A stretch of 64,000 nt of DNA from positions 62,001 to 126,000 of the forward strand of contig NZ_QFZK01000001.1 in NCBI RefSeq assembly GCF_003415675.1, read 5' to 3'. Made by a program: the position numbers and the translations under genes. This DNA comes from Rhodoferax lacus. GTDB lineage: Bacteria; Pseudomonadota; Gammaproteobacteria; Burkholderiales; Burkholderiaceae_C. This document shows, piece by piece, positions 16,417 to 25,582 of the stretch. Within the stretch, counting starts at the first letter, position 1; each line of letters opens with the position of its first letter. A model generated the notes under the pieces. The model had not been told where the DNA came from. It ran no database searches and worked only from the letters and a program-made list of their open reading frames with translations.

Positions 16417-17247
16417 ATGGCGGACATGTTGATACACCCCGAAATTAATCCCGTTGCCCTGCAAATCGGTCCTGTGGCTGTGCACTGGTATGGCCTGACC
16501 TATCTGGTGGCCTTTGGGCTGTTCCTGTTGCTGGCCCGGCTGCGCCTCAAGCACCCGCCCTATGTCAGCCTGACAGGCGATCGCGCCTGGAGCTACAAGG
16601 ACATCGAAGACTTTCTGTTCATCGGCGTCATGGGCGTCGTGCTGGGCGGGCGCATTGGATACTGCCTGTTTTACAAGCCCGGTTACTACGCCAGCCACCC
16701 TTTGGAGATTCTTGCGGTGTGGCAGGGCGGCATGAGCTTTCATGGCGGCATGCTGGGCGTGGTGGCCGCCATGGTGTGGTTTGCGTACTCCCGCAAAAAG
16801 CCGTTCTGGCAGGTGGCAGACTTTGTGGCGCCCTGTGTGCCCACGGGACTGGCTTCGGGGCGCGTGGGCAACTTTATCAATGGCGAGTTGTGGGGTCGTG
16901 TGGCCGATCCTTCGCTGCCCTGGGCCATGGTATTCCGGGGTGCAGGGGACGCGCCGCGCCATCCCTCACAGGTCTACCAGTTCCTGATGGAGGGCTTGCT
17001 GCTTTTCGTGCTGCTGTGGTGGTATGCGCGCACCGCTCCGCAGCAGGGGCGGGTGGCTGCAGCCTTCCTGGCTGGGTATGGGGTGTTCCGCTTTATTGCC
17101 GAATTTTTCCGTGAGCCCGATGCCCATCTGGGCCTGTTGTCCTTGGGTATGAGCATGGGGCAGTGGTTGTGCGTTCCCATGGTTCTGGGTGGCGCTGCAC
17201 TGTGGCTGTATTTCGGAAAGCAGCCCGCTGCAAGCCAGGGGCGGTGA
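16417..17247 (+). CDS. lgt: Prolipoprotein diacylglyceryl transferase
   Basis: A 276-residue polytopic inner-membrane enzyme transferring diacylglycerol from phosphatidylglycerol to the lipobox cysteine of prolipoproteins. Signature elements: [12 protein letters not shown] at the first helix, the essential HGG in [11 protein letters not shown], the Lgt signature [14 protein letters not shown], and the C-terminal FREPDAHLG segment. Seven membrane helices are evident. The ATG at 16426 (MLIHPE) is an equally good start three codons in. Its stop overlaps the start of the enoyl-CoA hydratase gene by one base, so those two are translated as a unit. Substrates in this window include the small lipoprotein and the RND adaptor. 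Confidence 0.97.
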   Translation: MADMLIHPEINPVALQIGPVAVHWYGLTYLVAFGLFLLLARLRLKHPPYVSLTGDRAWSYKDIEDFLFIGVMGVVLGGRIGYCLFYKPGYYASHPLEILAVWQGGMSFHGGMLGVVAAMVWFAYSRKKPFWQVADFVAPCVPTGLASGRVGNFINGELWGRVADPSLPWAMVFRGAGDAPRHPSQVYQFLMEGLLLFVLLWWYARTAPQQGRVAAAFLAGYGVFRFIAEFFREPDAHLGLLSLGMSMGQWLCVPMVLGGAALWLYFGKQPAASQGR

Positions 17248-18002
17248 TGGACGCAGGTATTTCGGTAGCGCGGCTGGGCGGCGTGGCCACGGTGACCTTG
17301 AACAATCCGGACAAGCTCAACGCCATGTCGCGCGCGATGTGGCGCGAACTCAAGACGGCTTTTGTAGCCCTTCAGGTCGATGCCGACGTACGCTGTGTGC
17401 TGGTGCGCGGAGCCGGGGTCCACTTTTGCGCCGGGGGTGACATTGCCGAGTACCCCGGCTTCCGCTTTGACGAAGCCGCCTTGCGCCGCTTTCACGAAGA
17501 AGAGGTCTGGGGCGCGCTGTCGGCCATGCTGGATTGCGATGTGCCCGTGCTGGCCCAGATCAGCGGCGTCTGCATGGGCGCCGGTGTGGAGATAGCCAGC
17601 GCCTGCGACCTGCGTCTGGCCAGTACTGCAGCCACCTTTGGCGCGCCCATTGCCCGCTTGGGCTTTCCCATGGCGCCACGCGAAGCGGCCCTGGTGAGTG
17701 CCGCCGTGGGGGAGATGACGGCGCGCGCCATGCTGCTGGCTGCCGAAGTGTTTGCGGCCGCGCACATGGCACAGCAGGGCTTTCTGACCCACGTCGTGCC
17801 CGAAGCCGAACTGGAGCAGGCCAGCCAGTCACTTGTGAGGCGCATTGCCGGACTGTCTCCACAGGCGGCCCGTTTGAACAAGCAAACCCTCAGTGCCCTG
17901 AAGCAGGGTGTTGCCATTGAGCAGCCATACGGCTATGCCAGTAGCCCCGAGCACAAAGAAGGCATTGCCGCCTTTATCGCCAAGCGAAAGCCCCAGTTTT
18001 AG
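17247..18002 (+). CDS. Enoyl-CoA hydratase/isomerase family protein
   Basis: A 251-residue crotonase-fold protein. The oxyanion-hole motifs are VTLNNPDKLNAMS near residue 20, VHFCAGGDIAEYPG near 65, and ISGVCMGAGVEIASACDLRL near 110. The catalytic glutamate of true hydratases is normally in the third motif region; here the context is GAPIARLGFPMAPREAAL, so whether it is a hydratase, isomerase or dehalogenase-like homologue cannot be settled by eye. It starts at the ATG overlapping the lgt stop and is followed after seven bases by a CoA ligase, suggesting an acyl-CoA pair: the ligase makes a CoA ester and this enzyme acts on it or its product. Confidence 0.85.
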   Translation: MDAGISVARLGGVATVTLNNPDKLNAMSRAMWRELKTAFVALQVDADVRCVLVRGAGVHFCAGGDIAEYPGFRFDEAALRRFHEEEVWGALSAMLDCDVPVLAQISGVCMGAGVEIASACDLRLASTAATFGAPIARLGFPMAPREAALVSAAVGEMTARAMLLAAEVFAAAHMAQQGFLTHVVPEAELEQASQSLVRRIAGLSPQAARLNKQTLSALKQGVAIEQPYGYASSPEHKEGIAAFIAKRKPQF

Positions 18003-18009
18003 ACACGCC

Positions 18010-19572
18010 ATGACCCAGCCGAAAAGCATGCCCCCTGCAACACCCAACGCCAACCTGTTTGCCGCCTTGCGCGGTGGCTTTCCATCTGACCTGCGGAACG
18101 TCGCCGTAGAAACCGATAGTGGCCTGTACTACAGCTGGCAGGACCTGCTGGATGCCACGGCCATGCTGGCCAACATGCTGGATTCACTGGACTTGCCTGC
18201 AGGCGCCCGCATCGCCGTGCAGGTGGAAAAGTCGGTGGAGGCACTGGTGCTGTACCTGGCGACGCTGCGGGCCGGGCTGGTGTTCCTGCCCTTGAATACG
18301 GCCTACCAGAGTGCCGAGATGGCCTATTTCATTGCGGATGCCCAGCCGTCCGTGGTGGTGTGCACTGGGCGCAACTTTGGCTGGGTCAGCAAGCTGGCTT
18401 TTACTGCGGGCACCGCCTATGTCTTTACCCTGAATGAGGACCGCACCGGCTCCCTATTGGAGCGTGCTGCCAGGTTTGGCCGTGAGCATGCGGTGGCGGT
18501 GCGTGCGCCGGATGACCTTGCCGCCATCATCTACACCAGTGGCACCACGGGACGCAGCAAGGGTGCCATGCTGTCACATGGCAATTTGCTGAGCAATGCA
18601 CAGGTGCTGCAAAAGGCCTGGGGTTGGCGCAGCGAAGTGCAGGGCGGTGACGTGCTGGTGCATGCCTTGCCCATCTTCCATGTGCACGGTCTGTTTGTGG
18701 CTATCCACGGCGCACTGCTGAACGGCAGCAAGATGATCTGGCTGGGCAAATTCGACCCCAAAGCGGCGCTGCAGGCTTTTGCGCATGCCACGGTTTTCAT
18801 GGGTGTGCCCACCCTGTATGTGCGCTTGCTGGGCGAAGGTGGCTGGGGGGCAGAGGCGGTGCGCAGCATGCGCCTTTTTGTCTCCGGCTCTGCGCCCATG
18901 CTCATCGAGACTTTTCTGGATTGGCAGGCGCGCTCTGGCCACACCATTCTGGAGCGCTACGGCATGAGCGAAACCATCATGCTCACCTCCAACCCCTACT
19001 TCTCCCTGGATGGGGAACGCCGGGGCGGCACCGTGGGCCCCGCCTTGCCCGGTGTGCAGCTGCGCGTGGTGGGTGACGATGGGCTGGCGCTTGCTCCGGG
19101 TGAAATTGGCGGCATTCAGGTCAAGGGCCCGGGTGTGTTTCAAGGCTACTGGAACATGCCAGAGAAGACGGCCGAAGAATTCACGGCTGACGGCTTTTTC
19201 AGGACGGGGGATGTGGGCCACATGGATGCCCAAGGCTATGTGACCATTGTCGGGCGCAGCAAGGACCTCATCATCAGCGGCGGCTACAACGTCTACCCGG
19301 CTGAAGTGGAGGGCTATATCAACGCACTGCCCGGGGTGGCCGAAAGTGCGGTGGTGGGCGTGCCGGACCCGGACTTTGGTGAGGTGGGCGTTGCCGTGGT
19401 GATTGCCAGGCGTGGTTCCCAACTCGACCCCCAGGGAATTCTTGCGGCACTGAAGGCCACCTTGGCCAACTTCAAGGTGCCCAAGCGTTGCCATGTAGTG
19501 GCGGAATTGCCACGTAACGCCATGGGCAAGGTGCAAAAAAATCAGCTGCGTGCGCGTTACCTGACAACGTGA
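18010..19572 (+). CDS. Malonyl-CoA synthetase-like acyl-CoA ligase
   Basis: A 520-residue AMP-forming CoA ligase of the ANL superfamily, most like MatB malonyl-CoA synthetases. Seen: the phosphate loop IIYTSGTTGRSKGAMLSHGN near residue 175, HALPIFHVHGLFVA, GSAPMLIETF, the aromatic/adenine motif LERYGMSETIMLTSNP, TGDVGHMDAQGYVTIVGRSKDLIISGG, and the catalytic lysine in NAMGKVQKNQLR. The GYNVYPAEVEGYI hinge is typical. Start at 18010 gives normal length. It follows the enoyl-CoA hydratase by seven bases. No malonyl-CoA decarboxylase or malonate transporter is adjacent, so the physiological acid is uncertain; methylmalonate or another short dicarboxylate is possible. Confidence 0.85.
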   Translation: MTQPKSMPPATPNANLFAALRGGFPSDLRNVAVETDSGLYYSWQDLLDATAMLANMLDSLDLPAGARIAVQVEKSVEALVLYLATLRAGLVFLPLNTAYQSAEMAYFIADAQPSVVVCTGRNFGWVSKLAFTAGTAYVFTLNEDRTGSLLERAARFGREHAVAVRAPDDLAAIIYTSGTTGRSKGAMLSHGNLLSNAQVLQKAWGWRSEVQGGDVLVHALPIFHVHGLFVAIHGALLNGSKMIWLGKFDPKAALQAFAHATVFMGVPTLYVRLLGEGGWGAEAVRSMRLFVSGSAPMLIETFLDWQARSGHTILERYGMSETIMLTSNPYFSLDGERRGGTVGPALPGVQLRVVGDDGLALAPGEIGGIQVKGPGVFQGYWNMPEKTAEEFTADGFFRTGDVGHMDAQGYVTIVGRSKDLIISGGYNVYPAEVEGYINALPGVAESAVVGVPDPDFGEVGVAVVIARRGSQLDPQGILAALKATLANFKVPKRCHVVAELPRNAMGKVQKNQLRARYLTT

Positions 19573-19592
19573 GGTCCGGGCTCTCGTCGGCT

Positions 19593-19604
19593 TGCCAATT
19601 GGCA
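19593..19604. promoter_or_regulatory. Perfect 12-base palindrome upstream of the FIST operon
   Basis: TGCCAATTGGCA is an exact palindrome 83 bases before the FIST gene ATG. A TATTAT hexamer at 19640-19645 is a possible -10. The palindrome is therefore in a natural operator position for the signalling operon. Confidence 0.35.
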
Positions 19605-19686
19605 TGTGCCTGAACAGAAGAGCCAGCTGCTTTCGGGCGTATTATTCCTGCAGGGACACATTTTCTTCCATCGCAGGAGAGCAGAA

Positions 19687-20826
19687 ATGCACACAGCACA
19701 GGTCATCCTGAAAAATTCCAAACCGGATGTTGCTGCGCTTGTGACTCTTGCCTCCATTGCGCCCCAACTTGTCTTGGCGTTTGGTTCCGTCGGTGCGCTC
19801 AGGGACTGGGCACCGACACTGGGCCAGTTGTTCAGAGACGCCCATGTTGCGGGCTGTTCCACCGCAGGCGAAATATCCAATGACGGCGTCGACGTTGACG
19901 GGCTTGTGGTCACGGCACTGAGATTCGACGCCTCGCATGTGGTTCAGGTCAGCACCGAACTCCAAGGCATGGACGATTCGCAGGCGGCCGGGCGCAGGCT
20001 GGCAGAGGGTCTGGTGCGCCAGGGTCTGCAAGCCATTCTTGTATTTGGGCAGGGCGTGCAGATCAATGGCAGTGCCGTGTTGTCCGGCATGACCGGGGTC
20101 GTAGGCGCTGGTGTGCCGATTACGGGCGGACTCGCCGGTGATGGCGGCGCTTTTGTGCAAACCTGGGTGCTTGATGATCTGGGCGCAAGCAGCACGCGGC
20201 TGGTTTGCATAGGCCTTTACGGTGAGCATGTTCGCTTCTCGCATGGCTCCTTCGGCGGCTGGTCGCCGTTCGGCCCAGCCCGCAAGGTCACCCGCTGTGA
20301 CCACAATATTTTGTATGAACTGGACGGCGAATCCGCACTGGCGGTTTACAAGCGCTACCTGGGCGAGCATGCCCAGGGCCTGCCGGCTTCGGGCCTGTTG
20401 TTCCCGTTCGCCATGCTGGGACAAGACCACCATGAATTGGGATTGATCCGCACCATCCTTGGAGTCAATGAAGCCGACGGAAGCCTGACGCTGGCTGGCG
20501 ACATTGACGCAGACGGGTATCTCAAACTGATGCATGCGAGTACCGATGCACTGGTGGCCGGCGCCGAGACTGCAGCCGAATTGGCGCAAACCATGCATGG
20601 TGCTGCTGGCCAGGGCCTGGCCCTCCTGGTGAGTTGTGTTGGGCGCAAACTGGTGATGGGTGGCCGGGTGGACGAAGAGGTGGAAGCGGTTGCCGATGTT
20701 TTTGGCTCCGGCACCACGCTTGCCGGCTTTTATTCTTATGGTGAAATCAGTCCGCTCAGTGCAGCGGCTGACTGCAAATTGCACAACCAGACCATGACCA
20801 TCACCTATTTGTCCGAAGCCCTGTGA
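19687..20826 (+). CDS. FIST-domain sensor protein, NosP-like
   Basis: A 379-residue soluble protein made of a FIST_N domain (about 20-210) and FIST_C domain (about 220-365). Typical blocks are HVAGCSTAGEIS near residue 55, AILVFGQGVQINGSAVLSGM, PITGGLAGDGGAF, and the C-terminal FYSYGEISPL with LHNQTMTITYL. A GCAGGAGAG Shine-Dalgarno precedes the ATG at 19687. FIST proteins encoded directly before a hybrid histidine kinase include the haem-binding nitric oxide sensors called NosP, and here the next two genes are such a kinase and an HD-GYP response regulator. That makes a NosP role the best hypothesis. Haem or NO binding is inferred, not seen; small-molecule or amino-acid sensing by FIST domains is the alternative. 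Confidence 0.85.
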   Translation: MHTAQVILKNSKPDVAALVTLASIAPQLVLAFGSVGALRDWAPTLGQLFRDAHVAGCSTAGEISNDGVDVDGLVVTALRFDASHVVQVSTELQGMDDSQAAGRRLAEGLVRQGLQAILVFGQGVQINGSAVLSGMTGVVGAGVPITGGLAGDGGAFVQTWVLDDLGASSTRLVCIGLYGEHVRFSHGSFGGWSPFGPARKVTRCDHNILYELDGESALAVYKRYLGEHAQGLPASGLLFPFAMLGQDHHELGLIRTILGVNEADGSLTLAGDIDADGYLKLMHASTDALVAGAETAAELAQTMHGAAGQGLALLVSCVGRKLVMGGRVDEEVEAVADVFGSGTTLAGFYSYGEISPLSAAADCKLHNQTMTITYLSEAL

Positions 20827-20845
20827 AGCTGGCGATGCTCCCCTT

Positions 20846-23800
20846 ATGCACAAGTTACTAGCGCGTCAGATCAAACACGGCCTGGGCATTGACCCGGCTC
20901 GGTTCGAAGCAGTGCAGCAGGAGTTGGCTCTGCTGACACAGTACTCGGGCCTGACGCCAGACGCCAGGAAGGTGCTGGGTTCGCTGGCAACCTTTGTGCA
21001 GAGGGTGGATGAAGCCTATTTGCAGAATGACCGGGATCTGGACCTCAAGACCAGAAGCCTGGAACTCAGCTCCGTAGAACTCACCCAAAGCAACACCAGG
21101 CTGCGGGAAGAGCTTGCCAGCCGAACCCGTGCCATTGACTCCCTGCGCACCACGGCGATCGGCCTGATGGAGTTTGTCGATCTGGATGAAACGGGGGTGA
21201 TGGACGACAACCTGGAAAGCCTGTCCGCCCTCATGGGTGAACTGGTCCGGCAAAAGGACGAAAGCCAGAAGGACCTGCACGCCGCACTGACTGACCTGGC
21301 GCATCAGAAGTTTGCACTGGACCAGCATGCCATTGTCAGCATTACCGATGTGCACGGCACCATCACCTATGCCAATGACAAGTTCTGTCAGATCAGCGGC
21401 TATACGCGCCCGGAACTTGTGGGGCAGTCGCACCGTCTGATCAAGTCCGATGTGCATCACCGGTCTTTTTACGCTGACATGTGGTCCACCATTTTGGCGG
21501 GCCGTGTCTGGCACGGAGAGGTCTGCAACCGCAACAAGGCCGGTGACTTGTACTGGGTCAACTCCACCTTGGTGCCTCTGCGGGATGATGCCGGCAATCC
21601 CACGTTCTTCATTGCGATGCGGACCGACATCACCGAGCGCAAGCAGATGGAGTCCAGCATCAAGGCGGCCGAAGCGCGTTTGCGGCGAATTACCAATACC
21701 GTTCCGGGTGCCGTGTTCCAGTGGCAGGCGGGCGCTGATTACGACCGGTTCACCTTTGTCAGCCCACGCGTGCAGCAAGTGCTTGGACTGGGTGTGCAGG
21801 CCCTCAGGGAGGATGCGTCCCTGGTCATGCAGCAGGTGCTGGAGGCTGACAGGGTTGCCATCAAGGACGGCTTGCGTGAAGCCTTGCGGGTTGCCAGCGC
21901 CTGGCGCGGGGAGTACCGGGTGCGCCTGCCCAACGGATCGATCCGCTGGATCCGTGCCGAAATCAATCCGGACCCCGACCGTGCCGCCGATGGCGCCGCT
22001 GTGTTTACCGGCATCTGGCAGGACGTGACCGAACGCAAGGAGGCCGATGCCCGCTTGCGCGAGGTCACCGAGAACGTTCCTGTGGCCATATTCCAGTACT
22101 ACCTGGATCCGGCCGGTTACTTTGTCATCCCCTTCATGAGCCACGCCATCCACTCCATTTGCGGAGCCAGTGCCGAAGACGTGATGCGCGATTCGCGCCT
22201 TTTGGGTTCCTGTGTCCATCCGGATGATCTGGACCGGTTTGTGGGCATCCTGGCACCCGCCAGCGCCGAGGCACAAGCCCAGTCCATCGATTTCAGAATG
22301 GTGCACCAAGTCAGTGGCCAGACGGTTTGGGTCCACGGGCAGGCGGACGCGCGCCAGCTGCCCAATGGCACCTGGGTTTGGAATGGATACTTCACCGATG
22401 TGACAGCGGCCAAGGAAATTGCGGTGGAATTGCAGCGGGCCAAGGACCAGGCAGTGGCTGCCAGCCTGGCCAAGTCCGATTTTCTGGCGAACATGAGCCA
22501 TGAAATACGCACCCCCATGAACGGGGTACTGGGTATGGCCGACTTGTTGCTGGACACCCAACTCGATCCCGAGCAGAGCGAATATGTCAGCGTGGTCAAA
22601 AGCTCTGCCGATGCCTTGCTGCGGGTGATCAATGACATTCTCGACTTCTCCAAGATCGAGGCCGGCAAGTTGGTCATCGAGCATATTCCCTACTCGTTGG
22701 CGCAAACGCTGGAAGACACCGTCAAAGTGGTGGCGCTGCGCGCGCGGGACAAGGGCCTGGAAATGCTGTGCGATATCGAGCCCGATGTGCCTGCAACCGT
22801 GATGGGCGACCCCGGCCGGCTGCGGCAGGTTCTGGTGAACCTGATTGGCAATGCCATCAAGTTCACCAAAGTCGGGACCATTCTTGTGCGTGCAGCCCTG
22901 CAAAGCCATGATGCACAGGGTTGCCTGTTGCACCTGTCGGTGACCGATTCGGGCATAGGCATCGCACCCGACAAACTGGGCTCCATTTTTGAAGCCTTTT
23001 CCCAGGAGGACAGCTCCACCACCCGTCGCTTCGGTGGCACCGGCCTGGGGCTGACGATTTCCGCACGCTTGGTCGATGCCATGGGCGGTCAGATTTGGGT
23101 GGAGAGCGAGCTCGGTCGCGGAAGCGTCTTTCACTTCACCATGCGTGTGGGGCTGGACCGCAGCCAAGCCGTGCTGCCGGCGTCCCAGATTTCGTTCGCA
23201 GGCTTGCGAATGCTCGTGGTCGATGACCTGGAAGTTCACCGGGATGTTATTGCCCGTGGTCTCAAGGCGGTGGGGGTGGTGGTTCACACCGCCGCATCGG
23301 GTGCATTGGCGCTGGAATGGCTGGAGCGGGAGTCGCTCACGGGCCAGCCATGCGATTTGATCGTGCTGGATGCACTGATGCCGGAAATGGACGGGTTTGA
23401 GCTGGCACAACGTATCGCCGCCTTGCCGAACTGTGCCGGCATTCCCAGGGTGATGCTGTCAAGTACCGGCGTGCGTAGCGATGCCGAGCGGGCACGTGAA
23501 GTGGGCATCGCAGCCTATGTCTCCAAACCGGTTGCGAACGGTGAACTGCACCGGGTACTGGCACGCAGCCTTCACCTGTTGAATGCCGCCGAGCCCAACG
23601 GTGACAGACTCTCTTCAACCAGGGCGGAGCAACGCAAACTGGCCGTCCTGTTGGTGGAGGACAACCCGATCAACCAGAAGCTTGCCATCACGCTTTTGGC
23701 GCGCTGGGGCCACGTAGTGACGGTTGCAGAAAATGGCCAGTTGGCGGTGGAGTTGGTGTCCACGCAGGCCTTTGATGTGGTGCTGATGGACATGATGATG

Positions 23801-24394
23801 CCTGTCATGGACGGCCTGGAAGCGACGCACCTGATTCGCGCACTGCCGGGAGCGGGAGCCAGCGTTCCCATCGTTGCCATGACGGCCAATGCCATGGAAT
23901 CGGACCGCGAGCGCTGCCTGGCTGCGGGCATGAATGACTATATTTCAAAGCCCATCAAGGCGCAGGAACTTCAGGAACTGCTTCAGACCGTCGGAATGGG
24001 GGCAGGTGGCGTCGGCGCAGGTGCCAAAGCAGCGTATTCAGCGCAGGCCATGGGCCCGGGGCATTCAGCTTTTGACTACGACGCCGGGCTGAAGGCAATG
24101 GACCAGGAAATTCTTGAAATCATAGGCCAGGCGTTTTTGGACCAGTGGCCCGACGACTGCCTGAAAATCCGGAGCCATCTGCAGGCGGGTGACGCAATGC
24201 CCGTTTTCCATACGGCGCATGCCCTCAAGGGAACGCTGGCGATGTTTGGCGCTGATCCTGCGAGCCATCTGGCAGCCCACTTGGAGGGATTGGCCCAGAG
24301 GGGCGACCTTGCAGTGGTTGGCTCACTGCTCGAGCCCTTCGTTGCCGAGGTCGATTGCCTGCGTGCCGCCTTGAAGCGCAGCCTTGCTGCGTGA
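20846..24394 (+). CDS. Hybrid sensor histidine kinase with three PAS domains, two receivers and an HPt domain
   Basis: A 1182-residue cytoplasmic phosphorelay protein. Order: an N-terminal helical region with a coiled coil (about 60-160), PAS domains near 165-275, 280-395 and 400-525 (each ending in a PAC-like DITERK, DVTERKE, DVTAAKE), a HisKA domain with phosphorylated His552 in NMSHEIRTPMNG, an HATPase domain with GNAIKF, DSGIGI and GGTGLGLT boxes, a first receiver with Asp842 (VLDALMPEMDG), a second with Asp982 (VLMDMMMPVMDG) and an HPt domain with His1125 (AHALKGTLAMFG). No membrane helix is present, so the signal must be cytoplasmic, consistent with control by the FIST protein encoded 19 bases upstream. 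A canonical Shine-Dalgarno is weak, suggesting coupling. The HPt would pass phosphate to the next gene's receiver. Confidence 0.95.
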   Translation: MHKLLARQIKHGLGIDPARFEAVQQELALLTQYSGLTPDARKVLGSLATFVQRVDEAYLQNDRDLDLKTRSLELSSVELTQSNTRLREELASRTRAIDSLRTTAIGLMEFVDLDETGVMDDNLESLSALMGELVRQKDESQKDLHAALTDLAHQKFALDQHAIVSITDVHGTITYANDKFCQISGYTRPELVGQSHRLIKSDVHHRSFYADMWSTILAGRVWHGEVCNRNKAGDLYWVNSTLVPLRDDAGNPTFFIAMRTDITERKQMESSIKAAEARLRRITNTVPGAVFQWQAGADYDRFTFVSPRVQQVLGLGVQALREDASLVMQQVLEADRVAIKDGLREALRVASAWRGEYRVRLPNGSIRWIRAEINPDPDRAADGAAVFTGIWQDVTERKEADARLREVTENVPVAIFQYYLDPAGYFVIPFMSHAIHSICGASAEDVMRDSRLLGSCVHPDDLDRFVGILAPASAEAQAQSIDFRMVHQVSGQTVWVHGQADARQLPNGTWVWNGYFTDVTAAKEIAVELQRAKDQAVAASLAKSDFLANMSHEIRTPMNGVLGMADLLLDTQLDPEQSEYVSVVKSSADALLRVINDILDFSKIEAGKLVIEHIPYSLAQTLEDTVKVVALRARDKGLEMLCDIEPDVPATVMGDPGRLRQVLVNLIGNAIKFTKVGTILVRAALQSHDAQGCLLHLSVTDSGIGIAPDKLGSIFEAFSQEDSSTTRRFGGTGLGLTISARLVDAMGGQIWVESELGRGSVFHFTMRVGLDRSQAVLPASQISFAGLRMLVVDDLEVHRDVIARGLKAVGVVVHTAASGALALEWLERESLTGQPCDLIVLDALMPEMDGFELAQRIAALPNCAGIPRVMLSSTGVRSDAERAREVGIAAYVSKPVANGELHRVLARSLHLLNAAEPNGDRLSSTRAEQRKLAVLLVEDNPINQKLAITLLARWGHVVTVAENGQLAVELVSTQAFDVVLMDMMMPVMDGLEATHLIRALPGAGASVPIVAMTANAMESDRERCLAAGMNDYISKPIKAQELQELLQTVGMGAGGVGAGAKAAYSAQAMGPGHSAFDYDAGLKAMDQEILEIIGQAFLDQWPDDCLKIRSHLQAGDAMPVFHTAHALKGTLAMFGADPASHLAAHLEGLAQRGDLAVVGSLLEPFVAEVDCLRAALKRSLAA

Positions 24395-24452
24395 GAGCTC
24401 GGTCGAACGCAAATCGGACTAAGATGGAAGCCTAGATAAAGGGTTAAAACCA

Positions 24453-25514
24453 GTGCCGCAACAAGTGCTTATCGTCGATGACACCGAGATCAACCTGATT
24501 CTTTTCGGCGCCCTGGTGAAGAAGCTTGATGACTGCCGGGCCCAGGTCTTTGACGACTCCCGAAAGGCCCTGGCTTGGGTCACCGACAACGTGCCCGACC
24601 TGATCATCGTGGACTACATGATGCCCGACCTGGATGGTCTGGAGTTCATCCGGCTGGTGCGTGACATGCCGGGCCACAAGCTGGTGCCCATTCTCATGAT
24701 CACGGCCAATGATCAAAAGGAAATCCGTTACCGTGCGCTGGATCTGGGCGCCAATGACTTTCTGACCAAACCCATTGACAAGGTGGAATTCCTGGCACGC
24801 GCCCGCAATATGCTCAGTCTCAACCAGGCGCGCAAGCACATGGCCGACCACGCGTCCTGGCTGTCGGGTGAGGTGCGCAAGGCCACCCAGGAGATTGTGA
24901 AGCGTGAGCGCGAAACCGTGTACCGCCTGGCCAAAGCTGCCGAATACCGCGATCCGGAAACCGGCGCCCACATTTTGCGAATGGCCAATTACTCCATGCT
25001 GATTGCCCGTGAGCTGGGCTTGTCTGTGGATGACCAGCAGCTGATTCTGGAGGCCGCGCCTATGCACGATATCGGCAAGGTGGGCATTGCTGACAGCATC
25101 CTGCTCAAGCCCGGGCGGCTGACTGCGCAGGAGTTCGACGTCATGAAGCAGCATGCGATGTTCGGCTATGAGCTGCTGCATGGCAGCTCCTCCAAGCTGC
25201 TGCAGGCGGCGGCTGAAATTGCCAAGGGCCACCATGAGAAGTTTGATGGCAGTGGCTACCCGAATGGCATCAAGGGGGAGGCCATCCCGATATTCAGCCG
25301 CATCGTGGCGGTGGCGGATGTCTTTGACGCACTGACCTCGGAGCGACCCTACAAGAAGGCCTGGGAAGTTGAGACGGCGGTGGACTTCCTGAATCTCGGT
25401 GCGGGCTCCCATTTTGATCCCGCTTGCGTCAAGGCATTTTTGAACGCCTGGGATGATGTCGAGTTGGTGCGCAACAAATACCAGGAAGATCCCCTGCAGG
25501 CGATCGAGTTGTGA
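24453..25514 (+). CDS. HD-GYP response regulator (cyclic-di-GMP phosphodiesterase, RpfG-like)
   Basis: A 353-residue response regulator starting at GTG 24453. The receiver (1-125) has Asp54 in IIVDYMMPDLDG and the lysine in FLTKPIDKVEF. After a helical linker (125-150) comes an HD-GYP domain with the complete set of residues: AAPMHDIGKVGI, the KQHAMFGYELL block, GHHEKFDGSGYPNGIKGE and VAVADVFDALTSERPYKKA. Intact HD and GYP motifs predict hydrolysis of cyclic-di-GMP. It follows the kinase by 58 bases on the same strand, so it is the likely output of the FIST/kinase pathway: phosphorylation would lower or raise cyclic-di-GMP and so biofilm or motility. A divergence into an FNR-controlled operon begins 69 bases later. 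Confidence 0.93.
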   Translation: MPQQVLIVDDTEINLILFGALVKKLDDCRAQVFDDSRKALAWVTDNVPDLIIVDYMMPDLDGLEFIRLVRDMPGHKLVPILMITANDQKEIRYRALDLGANDFLTKPIDKVEFLARARNMLSLNQARKHMADHASWLSGEVRKATQEIVKRERETVYRLAKAAEYRDPETGAHILRMANYSMLIARELGLSVDDQQLILEAAPMHDIGKVGIADSILLKPGRLTAQEFDVMKQHAMFGYELLHGSSSKLLQAAAEIAKGHHEKFDGSGYPNGIKGEAIPIFSRIVAVADVFDALTSERPYKKAWEVETAVDFLNLGAGSHFDPACVKAFLNAWDDVELVRNKYQEDPLQAIEL

Positions 25515-25534
25515 AGTAGGTGTATGGTGGTGGC

Positions 25535-25548
25535 TTGATTTGAATCAA
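25535..25548 (+). promoter_or_regulatory. FNR box upstream of ccoI (perfect)
   Basis: TTGAT-TTGA-ATCAA is an exact match to the FNR consensus TTGAT-N4-ATCAA. A CACACT hexamer 21 bases further on fits a -10 for class II activation, which would place the transcript start close to 25583, the ccoI ATG. Confidence 0.88.
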
Positions 25549-25582
25549 GCCCTGTCATGAAGCGCAGGGCACACTACGCCCC

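Noticed and set aside
19600..19616. TGGCATGTGCCTGAAC as a sigma-54 promoter before the FIST gene
   Set aside because: The GG-N10-GC spacing is not met and the -12 GC is missing.
20858..23410. An 850-codon open frame opposite the hybrid kinase gene
   Set aside because: Pure antisense of a clear, fully motif-supported gene; composition (His/Gln-rich) is typical of the reverse frame of G+C-rich coding DNA.
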